Of a stretch of 35,442 nt of DNA, positions 1 to 7,564 are shown piece after piece. The first letter of the stretch is position 1; each line of letters starts with the position of its first letter. Position numbers and translations under genes: made by a program. Location of the stretch: the NCBI GenBank assembly GCA_013203595.1, contig JABMNT010000177.1:1-35442 (forward strand). The letters run 5' to 3'. Under the pieces are notes generated by a model, which was not told the DNA's origin, did not search any database, and worked only from the letters and a program-made list of their open reading frames with translations. Source of the DNA: Rhodospirillales bacterium (lineage in GTDB: Bacteria > Pseudomonadota > Alphaproteobacteria > Rhodospirillales > Casp-alpha2).

Positions 1-1140
1 CCCCTGCGCAGGGCCCTGGCCGATGTGCTAGCCATGGACGAGGCCGCGATCAAGGTCATCCACGCACCAGGGCCCGGCTGCTACGGCCATAATGCGGCGG
101 AAGATGCGGCCCTTGATGCGGTGCTGGTGGCCCGCGCCCTCGCCGGCCGTCCGGTACTTTTGAAATGGGAACGCGACGACGAACATGCCTGGGAGCCCTA
201 TGGCTCGGCGATGCGGGTCGAGGTCATGGCCAGCCTCGACGCTCAGGGCAAAATTTCGTACTGGAGCCACGACAGCTACAGCGACACCCAGGTCGCACGG
301 CCCGGCGCCGATGGCGAATGCTCGCAACTGCTGCCGGCCTGGTATCTGGAAAAACCGTTTTTGCGGCCCAGGGCAAAACCGTCTCGGGTGCCCCATGGCG
401 GCATTCACCGCAATGCGGACCCGATCTATAATTTTGCCAACCGGCGCATTGTCAAACATCTGGTTGAAGAGCTGCCGTTACGGGTATCGGCGCTGCGTGC
501 CCTGGCCGCCTATGGCAATGTCTTTGCCCTGGAATCGTTCATGGATGAGTTGGCCGATGCGCAGGGCATGGACCCGCTGGATTTTCGCCTGGCCCATCTC
601 GATGATACCCGCACCCGCGCCGTGCTCGAGGCGGCGGCCACCAAAGCCAACTGGCGTAGCCGGACAAAAACTGACGGCCAGGGTCACGGCATCGCCGTCG
701 CCCGCTATAAAAACCAGAAGTGTTTTGCCGCCGTCTATGTGGACCTTGCGGTTTCGGACAACGGAGATATTCACCTGAACCGGGCGGTTATCGCCGCCGA
801 TGCCGGCCAGGTGGTGGATCCGGACGGGCTGCGCAGCCAACTGGAAGGCGGCCTCATTCAGTCCGTCAGCTGGTCACTTAAAGAAGAAGTCACCTTCGAT
901 AGTGGCGGAATCACCAGCCGCGACTGGGAGACTTACCCGATCCTCGGTTTCGCCGAGGTCCCGGAGATCGAGACGGTGCTTATCGACCGCCCCGATCAGC
1001 CGTTCCTCGGTTCCGGCGAAGCCACCATGGGCCCCACCGTCGCCGCCATTGGCAATGCGGTGTATGACGCCGTTGGCATCCGCCTGCGCCAGATCCCGTT
1101 CACCGCGGAAAACGTGCGCAGGGCTGCGGCTGCCGATTAA
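1..1140 (+). CDS. Molybdopterin-binding xanthine dehydrogenase-family oxidoreductase, large subunit (3' part)
   Basis: The reading frame is open from base 1, so the gene starts outside the window and about 380 C-terminal residues are present. They match the C-terminal molybdopterin-binding half of molybdenum hydroxylases (xanthine dehydrogenase / aldehyde oxidase / isoquinoline 1-oxidoreductase beta subunit). Near the C-terminus GSGEATMGPTVAAIGNAVYD fits the conserved glycine-rich segment that carries the active-site Glu in this family. The upstream segment AADAGQVVDPDGLRSQLEGG is the usual block of IorB-like proteins. Such enzymes hydroxylate aldehydes or N-heterocycles with water as oxygen donor and pass electrons to a small 2Fe-2S subunit, which is not visible here. 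The substrate cannot be inferred. The gene ends 4 nt inside the convergent tupA-like gene, which supplies the related metal oxyanion; that suggests a metal-supply link but does not prove it. Confidence 0.9.
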   Translation, partial: PLRRALADVLAMDEAAIKVIHAPGPGCYGHNAAEDAALDAVLVARALAGRPVLLKWERDDEHAWEPYGSAMRVEVMASLDAQGKISYWSHDSYSDTQVARPGADGECSQLLPAWYLEKPFLRPRAKPSRVPHGGIHRNADPIYNFANRRIVKHLVEELPLRVSALRALAAYGNVFALESFMDELADAQGMDPLDFRLAHLDDTRTRAVLEAAATKANWRSRTKTDGQGHGIAVARYKNQKCFAAVYVDLAVSDNGDIHLNRAVIAADAGQVVDPDGLRSQLEGGLIQSVSWSLKEEVTFDSGGITSRDWETYPILGFAEVPEIETVLIDRPDQPFLGSGEATMGPTVAAIGNAVYDAVGIRLRQIPFTAENVRRAAAAD

Positions 1141-1970
1141 CTGCTGCCAGGCGCTTTGGCGTTTGCAAAAAACAGCTGTTTGCCGCCCACCTGATAGTCG
1201 CTGATCGCCTGTTGTCCGGCTTCGGAAACCAGCCAGTCAATAAACGCCTGGCCTTCAGCGGTTTTGATATGGGGGTGTTTGGCGGCGTTGACCAGAATCA
1301 CCCCATAGGGGTTGAACAGCCGGGCATCGCCTTCGGCCAGCAGACGAATGCCTTTCCTGTTCTTGAAACTGAGCCAGGTACCCCGGTCCGACAGGGTGTA
1401 GGCGCTCATGCCCGATGCGGCATTCAGGGTGGCGCCCATGCCGGAGCCGGTTTCCCGGTACCAGGAGCCGGAGACCGTCTTGACGTCGACCCCGGCCAGT
1501 TTCCATAGCCCCAGCTCCTTTTTGTTGGTGCCACTGTCGTCGCCACGCGATGCAAATATCGCCTTTTTTTCGGCTATTTTCGTGAACGCCTGCACGGCAT
1601 CGGTGAGACCCTTAATGCCCGCCGGATCGGCATCGGGGCCAATCACCACAAAATCGTTGTACATGACATCAAGGCGCGCGACGCCCAGGCCATCGGCGAC
1701 AAATTTTTCTTCGGACGGGCGGTGATGGACAAACAGCACATCGGCGTCACCTTTTGCCGCCAGACGGATGGCCTGGCCGGTACCGACGGCAACGACCCGG
1801 ACCTCGATACCGCTTTCGGCGGTGAACTTCGGCAGGATATCCTTGAAAAGGCCGGAGTTCTGCGTCGACGTGGTCGATGCAACCGTAATAAACGGTCCCT
1901 CTGCCCTGGCCAGACCTGGCACGGCCACGGCCATAACCAGGGCCAACGCAAACCATTTTTTAATCATCAT
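1137..1970 (-). CDS. tupA: Tungstate/molybdate ABC transporter substrate-binding protein, TupA-like
   Basis: Periplasmic binding protein of about 277 residues. The open frame runs back to 2063, but the start at 1970 is preferred because GGGAG lies just upstream and a clean signal peptide follows (basic MMIKKW, hydrophobic core, cleavage near ARA-EG). Right after the cleavage site comes VASTTSTQNSGL, the oxyanion-binding motif of TupA-type proteins. The family binds tungstate, some members molybdate, and delivers it to a TupB permease and TupC ATPase. Neither partner is in the window and the downstream side is occupied by a convergent molybdoenzyme gene, so the transporter is either encoded elsewhere or lost. 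The gene is divergent from a ModE-like regulator. Family confidence is high; tungstate versus molybdate specificity is inference. Confidence 0.88.
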   Translation of the reverse strand: MMIKKWFALALVMAVAVPGLARAEGPFITVASTTSTQNSGLFKDILPKFTAESGIEVRVVAVGTGQAIRLAAKGDADVLFVHHRPSEEKFVADGLGVARLDVMYNDFVVIGPDADPAGIKGLTDAVQAFTKIAEKKAIFASRGDDSGTNKKELGLWKLAGVDVKTVSGSWYRETGSGMGATLNAASGMSAYTLSDRGTWLSFKNRKGIRLLAEGDARLFNPYGVILVNAAKHPHIKTAEGQAFIDWLVSEAGQQAISDYQVGGKQLFFANAKAPGSS

Positions 1971-2041
1971 CACTGAACTCCCACATCCGCCGCCGCATAA
2001 ACGGTTTTTTATTTCCAGAATTATCGATAGGATAGTTACGG

Positions 2042-2073
2042 CATATCGGAGCGATATGATCAAATTATCATAT
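2042..2073. promoter_or_regulatory. Two overlapping inverted repeats between tupA and the ModE-like regulator (putative operator)
   Basis: Two perfect 7-bp dyads overlap here. CATATCG (2042-2048), 3-nt spacer, CGATATG (2052-2058); and ATATGAT (2054-2060), 6-nt spacer, ATCATAT (2067-2073). They lie about 75 nt upstream of tupA and 22-53 nt upstream of the regulator's GTG start. The AT-rich arms with a 6-nt spacer resemble the general layout of ModE-type boxes. Autoregulation plus control of tupA by the adjacent regulator is the simplest reading, but it is inferred. Confidence 0.6.
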
Positions 2074-2094
2074 GGGAATCAAGAGGTTTTTTTC

Positions 2095-2472
2095 GTGACT
2101 GAAACCACCCGCCTGAAACGCGACCAGATCAAGCTACGCCTGAAGCTGAAGATCGGTGACGATGCCATTGGTCCGGGCAAAGCCAGTTTGCTGAAAAACA
2201 TCCGAAAACACGGCTCCATTTCAGCCGCCGCCCGGGATATGGGCATCAACTACCGGCGCGCCTGGTTCCTGCTTGAAACCATCAATACAGCGCTGGGCCA
2301 GCCGGTTGTCAAAACCGAAAAAGGCGGCAAGGCCGGGGGTGGTGCCACCCTGACTGCGGCCGGCACTGCAATCATCGATGCCTTCGACGCCTGCAGCCGG
2401 GCCGCCGATGCCAGCACCGAGGACCTGCTGGCCGGCTTGCACCAGTCCCTCGCAACCACCAATAAGGAGTAA
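2095..2472 (+). CDS. ModE-like winged-helix regulator, DNA-binding domain only
   Basis: 125-residue protein. The open frame extends upstream to 1768, but the GTG at 2095 is the better start: AAGAGG sits 8 nt upstream and the coding signature begins there. Residues about 40-62 form the helix-turn-helix (GSISAAARDMGINYRRAWFL), followed by a wing with GGKAGGGATLT at about 77-87; both are hallmarks of the ModE N-terminal (LysR-like) domain. The C-terminal molybdate-binding TOBE/Mop domains of full-length ModE (about 260 residues) are absent, so metal sensing, if any, must occur another way. It is divergent from tupA across a pair of dyads and stops 3 nt before a deacetylase gene that it is probably co-transcribed with. 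The alternative ATG at 2056 would overlap the dyads. Confidence 0.85.
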   Translation: MTETTRLKRDQIKLRLKLKIGDDAIGPGKASLLKNIRKHGSISAAARDMGINYRRAWFLLETINTALGQPVVKTEKGGKAGGGATLTAAGTAIIDAFDACSRAADASTEDLLAGLHQSLATTNKE

Positions 2473-2475
2473 ATC

Positions 2476-3504
2476 GTGAAAATCCTGTTCGATGAACGCC
2501 AGTTGCTGCATGCGCCGGAAAGCTATTTCCGCCAGGGCCGGATCATTGCCCATCCTGAACAGCCGGCCCGCGCGATCCTGTTGCGCGATGCCCTGCTGGC
2601 CGATGGTCATCAACTGACGCAACCCAGAGACCACGGGGCCAGCCCGATCAAGGCCGTGCATGATCCCGCTTATGTGGATTTTTTCGATACCGCCTGGCAG
2701 CGCTGGCAGGCCTACGGAGAACCCGGTACCATCGGCGTTCCCAACTACCACATCAGCCACGGGCGCAACCGCTGCCCGACCGGCATTGTCGGCCAGCTGG
2801 GTTATTATTCGACGGACACCGCCTGCCCGGTTAGCGAGGGGACGAGAGAGGCCATTTACTGGTCAGCGCAATGCGCCATCGACGGCGCCGAACGCCTGAT
2901 CGGCGGGGAAGACCTGATCTACGCCCTGTGCCAACCGCCCGGGCACCATGCCAGCCGCGGCAATTCCAACGGGTTCTGTTATTTCAACAATGCCGCCATC
3001 GCCGCCCATCATTTGCGCCAAAAATTCCAGCGCGTCGCCATTGTCGATATTGACACCCATGCCGGTCAGGGCACCCAGGACATTTTTTACGAGCGTGCCG
3101 ATGTGTTGTTTGCGTCCATCCATGTGGACCCCAGCGACTACCCGCCGTTCTTTGCCTGTTATGCAGACGAGCGGGGCGCCGGCGCCGGTCTGGGCGCGTC
3201 GCTGAACGTGGTGCTCGACAAGGGAACCGGCGAAGCCGCAATTCTAGCCGGGATCGATCAGCTGATCACCGCAACCCGGGATTTTGCTGCAGACGCCGTT
3301 GTTGTTTCCTTAGGATTCGACATGGCGACCGATGACCCGCTGTCGGAACTGGTTTTTTCCGGGGACGGTTTCGCCGCTGCGGCGAGCCGGATCATGGCCC
3401 TTGATCTGCCAACCCTGCTGGTCCAGGAGGGCGGTTATCTGGGGCCCAGTCTGTCCAGCAATGCGGTCCGCTTCCTGCGCGCCGCCGAAGACGCCGTCCG
3501 TTAA
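2476..3504 (+). CDS. Histone deacetylase-superfamily acetylpolyamine amidohydrolase-like enzyme
   Basis: 342-residue zinc-dependent deacetylase of the arginase/deacetylase fold. Start is GTG at 2476 with GGAG 6 nt upstream. Catalytic elements are in place: tandem His in PPGHHA (H157, H158), zinc ligands D193 and H195 in DIDTHAGQGTQ, D282 in GFDMATDDP, and the transition-state Tyr in QEGGY (Y321). This spacing matches the bacterial acetylpolyamine amidohydrolase type (about 340 residues) rather than the AcuC type. The family removes acetyl groups from polyamines or other small acetylated amines in the cytoplasm. It follows the ModE-like regulator by 3 nt, so the two are very likely one transcript; why a Mo/W-type regulator would be linked to deacetylation is unclear. 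Substrate is inferred from family only. Confidence 0.9.
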   Translation: MKILFDERQLLHAPESYFRQGRIIAHPEQPARAILLRDALLADGHQLTQPRDHGASPIKAVHDPAYVDFFDTAWQRWQAYGEPGTIGVPNYHISHGRNRCPTGIVGQLGYYSTDTACPVSEGTREAIYWSAQCAIDGAERLIGGEDLIYALCQPPGHHASRGNSNGFCYFNNAAIAAHHLRQKFQRVAIVDIDTHAGQGTQDIFYERADVLFASIHVDPSDYPPFFACYADERGAGAGLGASLNVVLDKGTGEAAILAGIDQLITATRDFAADAVVVSLGFDMATDDPLSELVFSGDGFAAAASRIMALDLPTLLVQEGGYLGPSLSSNAVRFLRAAEDAVR

Positions 3505-3510
3505 CACGGA

Positions 3511-3543
3511 AACAGGCGGGCACCTGTCGGGCACCCGCCTGTT
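3511..3543. terminator. Hairpin between convergent deacetylase and EF-hand genes
   Basis: AACAGGCGGG (3511-3520) pairs perfectly with CCCGCCTGTT (3534-3543) around a 13-nt loop. It lies 7 nt after the deacetylase stop and 24 nt after the stop of the convergent EF-hand gene. There is no good U-tract on either strand (only a short TTTA on +), so it may be a weak bidirectional terminator or an RNA-stabilising hairpin. Confidence 0.5.
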
Positions 3544-3567
3544 CCAGTTTAAACCACAGACCTGGAA

Positions 3568-4146
3568 TTAACCCCGGTCGCGGTTGTGATGGCGTTCACC
3601 GCGGTCGTGGTCGTGGTCATGGTCTTGGCCTTTACGGCCCTTGCCACGGCCCTGCATATGTTTGCTGAGCTCTTCTTCATCCACATCGCCATCGTTGTCC
3701 ATATCGTGGCTTTTGATGATGCTGCCGAACGGAGCAATAAACTCATCGGTTGTTATAGTGCCGCTGCCATCGTCATCAAGACGCTGGAAGCTGTCGACCA
3801 TGCGCGATTTCATGCGCTCCAGCCACAGCCTTTCAAATTCAGCAAGCGACAGGTTGCCGTCCTTGTCGGTATCGAACTTATCCAGGGTTGCCTTGCGCAC
3901 CCCATCCACTTCGTCCTGCGTAACCGCACCGTCCTTGTTGGCATCATGCTCGTTAAACAGTTTGGTCATTTGTTGACGCATGGCGCCATATCGGCCTTGA
4001 TTGCCGTTACCATGATGGCCGCCTTCGGCCATCATGACAGCGTTGTGGCCGCGCATTTTCTCCTTGGCAACCACAACGGCACTGGCGGAAGCAAAAGCCA
4101 ATCCGGCGGTAACAACAGCGAGGGTAATTTTTGTACGACGTTTCAT
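3568..4146 (-). CDS. Exported EF-hand calcium-binding protein with His/Asp-rich tail
   Basis: 192-residue protein starting at ATG 4146 with AAGGA 8 nt upstream. An N-terminal signal sequence (MKRRTK, then a hydrophobic stretch to about residue 28) predicts export. Four full 12-residue EF-hand loops are seen: D68-E79 (DANKDGAVTQDE), D92-E103 (DTDKDGNLSLAE), D124-E135 (DDDGSGTITTDE) and D148-E159 (DMDNDGDVDEEE), all with acidic position 1 and Glu at 12. The C-terminus is a charged tail with alternating Asp-His. It is divergent from an OmpR-type two-component system whose sensor also carries an acidic, His-rich periplasmic stretch, so divalent cation buffering or sensing is a reasonable guess. 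Unpaired EF-hand proteins of this kind are common in Proteobacteria and mostly uncharacterised. Confidence 0.88.
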   Translation of the reverse strand: MKRRTKITLAVVTAGLAFASASAVVVAKEKMRGHNAVMMAEGGHHGNGNQGRYGAMRQQMTKLFNEHDANKDGAVTQDEVDGVRKATLDKFDTDKDGNLSLAEFERLWLERMKSRMVDSFQRLDDDGSGTITTDEFIAPFGSIIKSHDMDNDGDVDEEELSKHMQGRGKGRKGQDHDHDHDRGERHHNRDRG

Positions 4147-4330
4147 TGGTCATTCCTTATCTGGTGGTTAATTCACTTGGGTTCGTAGCAAGGATTAAAC
4201 ACCGCAGATGTCGCAGAAGTTTGTCAGCAAACCCGCCATTTGGTCGCAACCTGTGCCATGGCTGGCCATTGCGACAGATTGATACAAAATAGGGGTAGCT
4301 GTTCGTCGCCAAACCGGTAAAACTACCGCC

Positions 4331-5044
4331 ATGACTAAATCTGACCATATCCTGGTTGTTGATGACGCCCACGATATTCGCGAGCCGCTGGCCCGCTATT
4401 TAACGAAAAACGGCTATCGCGCCAGCCAGGCGGAGTCAGCGGCAAAAGCCCGCCAGTTCATCAAGGATAACGCCATTGACCTGCTTGTTCTCGACATCAT
4501 GATGCCCGGTGAAGACGGCCTGTCCCTATGTCGGCATCTGCGCGAAACCACGCAGATCCCGATCATCCTGTTAACCGCCATGAGCGAAGAAACCGACCGC
4601 ATTGTCGGCCTGGAAATGGGTGCCGACGACTACGTCAGTAAACCGTTCAACCCGCGCGAACTGCTGGCCCGGATTAAAGCCGTGCTCAGGCGCTTTCACA
4701 GCCTGCCACCGGAGCATGGAACCCTTGATGGCGATCAGATCAAATTCGATGACTGGATTCTCGACAGCAAGCGCCGCGAACTGATTGCCGCTGATGGCGT
4801 AACCATACCCCTGAGCACCGGTGAGTTTAAACTGCTCAGCGTATTTTTAAGCTATCCGGAACGGGTTCTCAGCCGCGAACAGCTGCTGGACCTGACCCAG
4901 TCCCGCAATGCCGAAGCCTTTGATCGCAGCATCGACAACCAGGTCAGTCGCCTGCGCAAGAAAATCGAGGCCGACATCAAGTCGCCGCAGCTCATCAAAA
5001 CCGTCTGGGGTGGTGGCTATCGGTTTCAGGCAAAACTCCACTGA
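4331..5044 (+). CDS. OmpR-family response regulator
   Basis: 237 residues. The N-terminal receiver (about 5-118) has the acidic pair D11/D12, phosphoacceptor D55 in LLVLDIMMPGEDG, the switch Thr in ILLTAMSEE, and the conserved Lys in SKPFNP. The C-terminal winged helix (about 140-235) has the OmpR-type ending RSIDNQVSRLRKKIE and TVWGGGYRF. It would be phosphorylated by the kinase that starts 2 nt after its stop, then bind DNA as a dimer. Its divergent neighbour, the EF-hand gene, is a likely target because they share a 184-nt intergenic region; no clear direct repeat operator was recognised there. The Shine-Dalgarno is weak. Target and stimulus are unknown. Confidence 0.93.
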   Translation: MTKSDHILVVDDAHDIREPLARYLTKNGYRASQAESAAKARQFIKDNAIDLLVLDIMMPGEDGLSLCRHLRETTQIPIILLTAMSEETDRIVGLEMGADDYVSKPFNPRELLARIKAVLRRFHSLPPEHGTLDGDQIKFDDWILDSKRRELIAADGVTIPLSTGEFKLLSVFLSYPERVLSREQLLDLTQSRNAEAFDRSIDNQVSRLRKKIEADIKSPQLIKTVWGGGYRFQAKLH

Positions 5045-5046
5045 CC

Positions 5047-6498
5047 ATGGGACTGTTGAAACGCCTCATTCCCAGAAGCCTGTCCGGTCAACTGATCAGC
5101 CTTATCCTGATTGCCCTGTTGGGCGGGCATCTGGTTGCCCTTATCATCCTGGCCGATGAACGCCGCGAAGCCCTCGAATCGGCGACACAAGGCGAGGTCC
5201 TGGCGCGGACAGCAACCATTGCGCGGCTGCTGAACGTCAGCCCGACCGACCTGCAAAACCAGGTCATGGACAATGCCCAGTCCCCGTTTGTCGCGTTTTC
5301 GATCTCCGACGCAAGTGCCACCGCCAATCCGCCGCGATCCCGGCGCGAACTGCTGATCGCCAGCCGGTTGCGCGCCATGCTCGATAACCCGAACGCAGAC
5401 GTCCATGTCAGGCTCGGGTTGAGTAGCCGGTTTTTAAGCCGGGACAGCGAGCCGGAGGAGGAAGAGGATGATCACGCGGAAAAAAACCGAAATGAATTTC
5501 TGAAACATCACCGGGACGGCAATCAGTGGCGGCGGCATTTTCGCTGGGGCATTCAGTTGTCGGTGCAACTGGGCAACGGCCAGTGGCTAAATGCGGCAAC
5601 CCAGACACCCAACCGGAAATCCTCCTGGGCCCTGCAATCCCTGCTGGCGCTCGGCCTTTCGATCCTGATGATCATCGGTGCCGTGATCTTATCAGTTCGC
5701 CGGATCACCCGGCCCCTGGCCACCCTGGCGATGGCCGCCGATGCGGTCGGTCGCGGCGAAACGACGCCGGATATGGCGGAAGAGGGCCCCGAAGACTTGC
5801 AGCGAACGATCCGCGCCTTCAACCGGATGCGCAGCCGCCTCGAAACATTTGTCGAGGACCGGACCAATTTACTGGCCGCCGTTTCCCACGATTTGCGCTC
5901 GCCCGTGACATCACTGCGGCTACGCGCCGAATTTATTGAAGATGAACAGCTGCGCGCCGAGATTCTGGAAACCCTCAGCGAAATGCAGACGATCATTGAG
6001 ACAACGCTGATCTTTGCCCGTGAGGAAACCCGCACCGAGGACACGCGACCGACAGATCTGGCGGCCCTGATCGAAAGCCTGGTCAATGATTTTAAGGATC
6101 AGGGAAAAACCTGCAGCTACACAGGCCCGGAGCGGTTTGTCATCACCGGGCGTCCGGTAAGCCTGAAGCGGGCCATTCGCAACCTGTTGGAAAATGCCAT
6201 TACCTATGGCCTGTCGGCGACAGCGACACTGATCCCGGGCGATTCGAAAAACCGCACTGACCATGCCATTGTCATCGAAGACAGCGGACCCGGCATACCT
6301 GAACAGGAAATCGAGCACATGTTCGAGCCCTTTGTCCGCCTCGAGACCTCGCGCAGCCGGGAAACCGGCGGAATCGGCCTGGGGCTGGCGATTGCCCGAT
6401 CCATTGTGCGCGGCCATGGCGGAGACATCCAGGCGGCAAACAAACCACAGGGCGGGCTCAGGATTACCATTCATTTACCACAATCCGCTGTCGACTGA
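5047..6498 (+). CDS. Membrane sensor histidine kinase, partner of the OmpR-type regulator
   Basis: 483 residues. TM1 about 15-36, periplasmic domain about 37-194, TM2 about 195-216, HAMP about 217-272, DHp with H281 in AAVSHDLRSPVTSL, then a HATPase domain with NLLENAITYG (N box), EDSGPGIPE (G1) and GGIGLGLAIARSIV (G2). The periplasmic domain contains an unusual stretch at about 134-166 that is very acidic first (EPEEEEDDH) and then rich in His and Arg. That composition suggests cation or charge sensing, which is inference. The gene starts 2 nt after the regulator stop, so the two are translationally coupled. An acidic/His-rich sensor beside an exported EF-hand protein makes a divalent metal stimulus plausible. 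Confidence 0.93.
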   Translation: MGLLKRLIPRSLSGQLISLILIALLGGHLVALIILADERREALESATQGEVLARTATIARLLNVSPTDLQNQVMDNAQSPFVAFSISDASATANPPRSRRELLIASRLRAMLDNPNADVHVRLGLSSRFLSRDSEPEEEEDDHAEKNRNEFLKHHRDGNQWRRHFRWGIQLSVQLGNGQWLNAATQTPNRKSSWALQSLLALGLSILMIIGAVILSVRRITRPLATLAMAADAVGRGETTPDMAEEGPEDLQRTIRAFNRMRSRLETFVEDRTNLLAAVSHDLRSPVTSLRLRAEFIEDEQLRAEILETLSEMQTIIETTLIFAREETRTEDTRPTDLAALIESLVNDFKDQGKTCSYTGPERFVITGRPVSLKRAIRNLLENAITYGLSATATLIPGDSKNRTDHAIVIEDSGPGIPEQEIEHMFEPFVRLETSRSRETGGIGLGLAIARSIVRGHGGDIQAANKPQGGLRITIHLPQSAVD

Positions 6499-6527
6499 CG
6501 GCGCTCGCGCCGATGTAACTTTTTTTT
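6499..6527 (+). terminator. Short GC hairpin with distant T-run after the kinase gene
   Basis: CGGCG (6499-6503), loop CTCG, CGCCG (6508-6512) begins directly after the kinase stop codon. A run of eight T follows at 6520-6527, but 7 nt separate it from the stem, so termination efficiency is doubtful. Confidence 0.4.
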
Positions 6528-6602
6528 GATTGGTGATAATCGGCGCCAATGCGTACATATAGGGGGAACGCTCGATACCCTATGCATCAAGGAGGCGCAG
6601 TC

Positions 6603-7562
6603 ATGCCGGAAGGCACGTTACCCGAAATGAATTACCTTGCGCCAACCAAATTCCAGGATCCCATGGTAACGGCAAAAGGCGAGGAACGTGCGGTGGTTGC
6701 CCTGACCCATCTGCGCACACTCTGGTTCAACACCGGCAGTCTGTGCAATATCACCTGCGCCAACTGCTATATGGAAAGCAGTCCAAAAAATGACGCCCTG
6801 GCCTATCTGTCGCTGGCCGATGTCACCCGCTATCTGGACGAGATCGCCGATCAGGGTTACGCGGTTGAGGAAATCGCCTTCACCGGTGGCGAACCCTTTA
6901 TGAATCCCGATATGCTGGCCATGCTCGAACAGGTTTTAGCGCGTGGCTTCAAAGCCCTGGTGCTGACCAATGCCATGAAACCCATGCGCCATAAGCGCCA
7001 TGGGCTGAGCAAGCTGCAAAGCCAGTTTGGGGCGCAATTGAGCCTTCGTGTTTCCATGGATCATTACACACAAACCCGGCACGAGACGGAACGCGGCCCC
7101 GGAAGCTGGGCACCCATGCTTGAAGGACTGCGCTGGTTGTCGAAAAGCGGCTTCAGTCTGGCCGTTGCCGGGCGAACCTGCTGGGATGAAGACCAGGAGT
7201 CGGCACGCAACGGCTACGCCCACCTGTTTCAGTCCGAAAACATTGCCATTGACGTCAACGCGCCGGGGCAGCTGGTTCTGTTCCCGGAAATGGACGGCAA
7301 ACTGGACGTCCCGGAAATTACCGTCAGTTGCTGGGAAATTCTGGGTGTCGCGCCGGAAACCATGATGTGCGCGTCGTCGCGGATGATCGTCAAACGCAAG
7401 GGGGCCGCCAGCCCGGTTGTCGTTCCCTGTACCCTGTTACCCTACGATCCGGCTTTTGAAATGGGCGAGGATCTGGCCCTGTCACCCAAAAAGGTTCACC
7501 TTAATCACCCCCATTGCGCCAAGTTTTGTGTGCTTGGCGGCGCCTCGTGCAGTCCGGACTGA
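6603..7562 (+). CDS. Radical SAM protein with Cys-rich SPASM/Twitch-like C-terminus
   Basis: 319 residues from the ATG at 6603, chosen over the in-frame ATG at 6549 because a strong AAGGAGG lies 7 nt upstream of it. The radical SAM core has C48-x3-C52-x2-C55 (LCNITCANC), which binds the 4Fe-4S cluster that cleaves S-adenosylmethionine, and the SAM-binding GGEP at 95-98 (FTGGEPFMNPDM). Further Cys at 256, 276, 305, 309 and 316 (HPHCAKFCVLGGASC at the end) are spaced like a SPASM or Twitch auxiliary cluster, suggesting a second Fe-S cluster. Such enzymes modify peptides or small molecules. A metallophosphoesterase-like gene starts 2 nt downstream, clearly one operon. No precursor peptide gene is visible beside them. 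Substrate unknown. Confidence 0.88.
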   Translation: MPEGTLPEMNYLAPTKFQDPMVTAKGEERAVVALTHLRTLWFNTGSLCNITCANCYMESSPKNDALAYLSLADVTRYLDEIADQGYAVEEIAFTGGEPFMNPDMLAMLEQVLARGFKALVLTNAMKPMRHKRHGLSKLQSQFGAQLSLRVSMDHYTQTRHETERGPGSWAPMLEGLRWLSKSGFSLAVAGRTCWDEDQESARNGYAHLFQSENIAIDVNAPGQLVLFPEMDGKLDVPEITVSCWEILGVAPETMMCASSRMIVKRKGAASPVVVPCTLLPYDPAFEMGEDLALSPKKVHLNHPHCAKFCVLGGASCSPD

Positions 7563-7564
7563 CA

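Noticed and set aside
6549-6602. Possible small leader or precursor peptide before the radical SAM gene
   Set aside because: The frame is continuous with the radical SAM gene and has no ribosome site or stop of its own, so it is not a separate precursor peptide.
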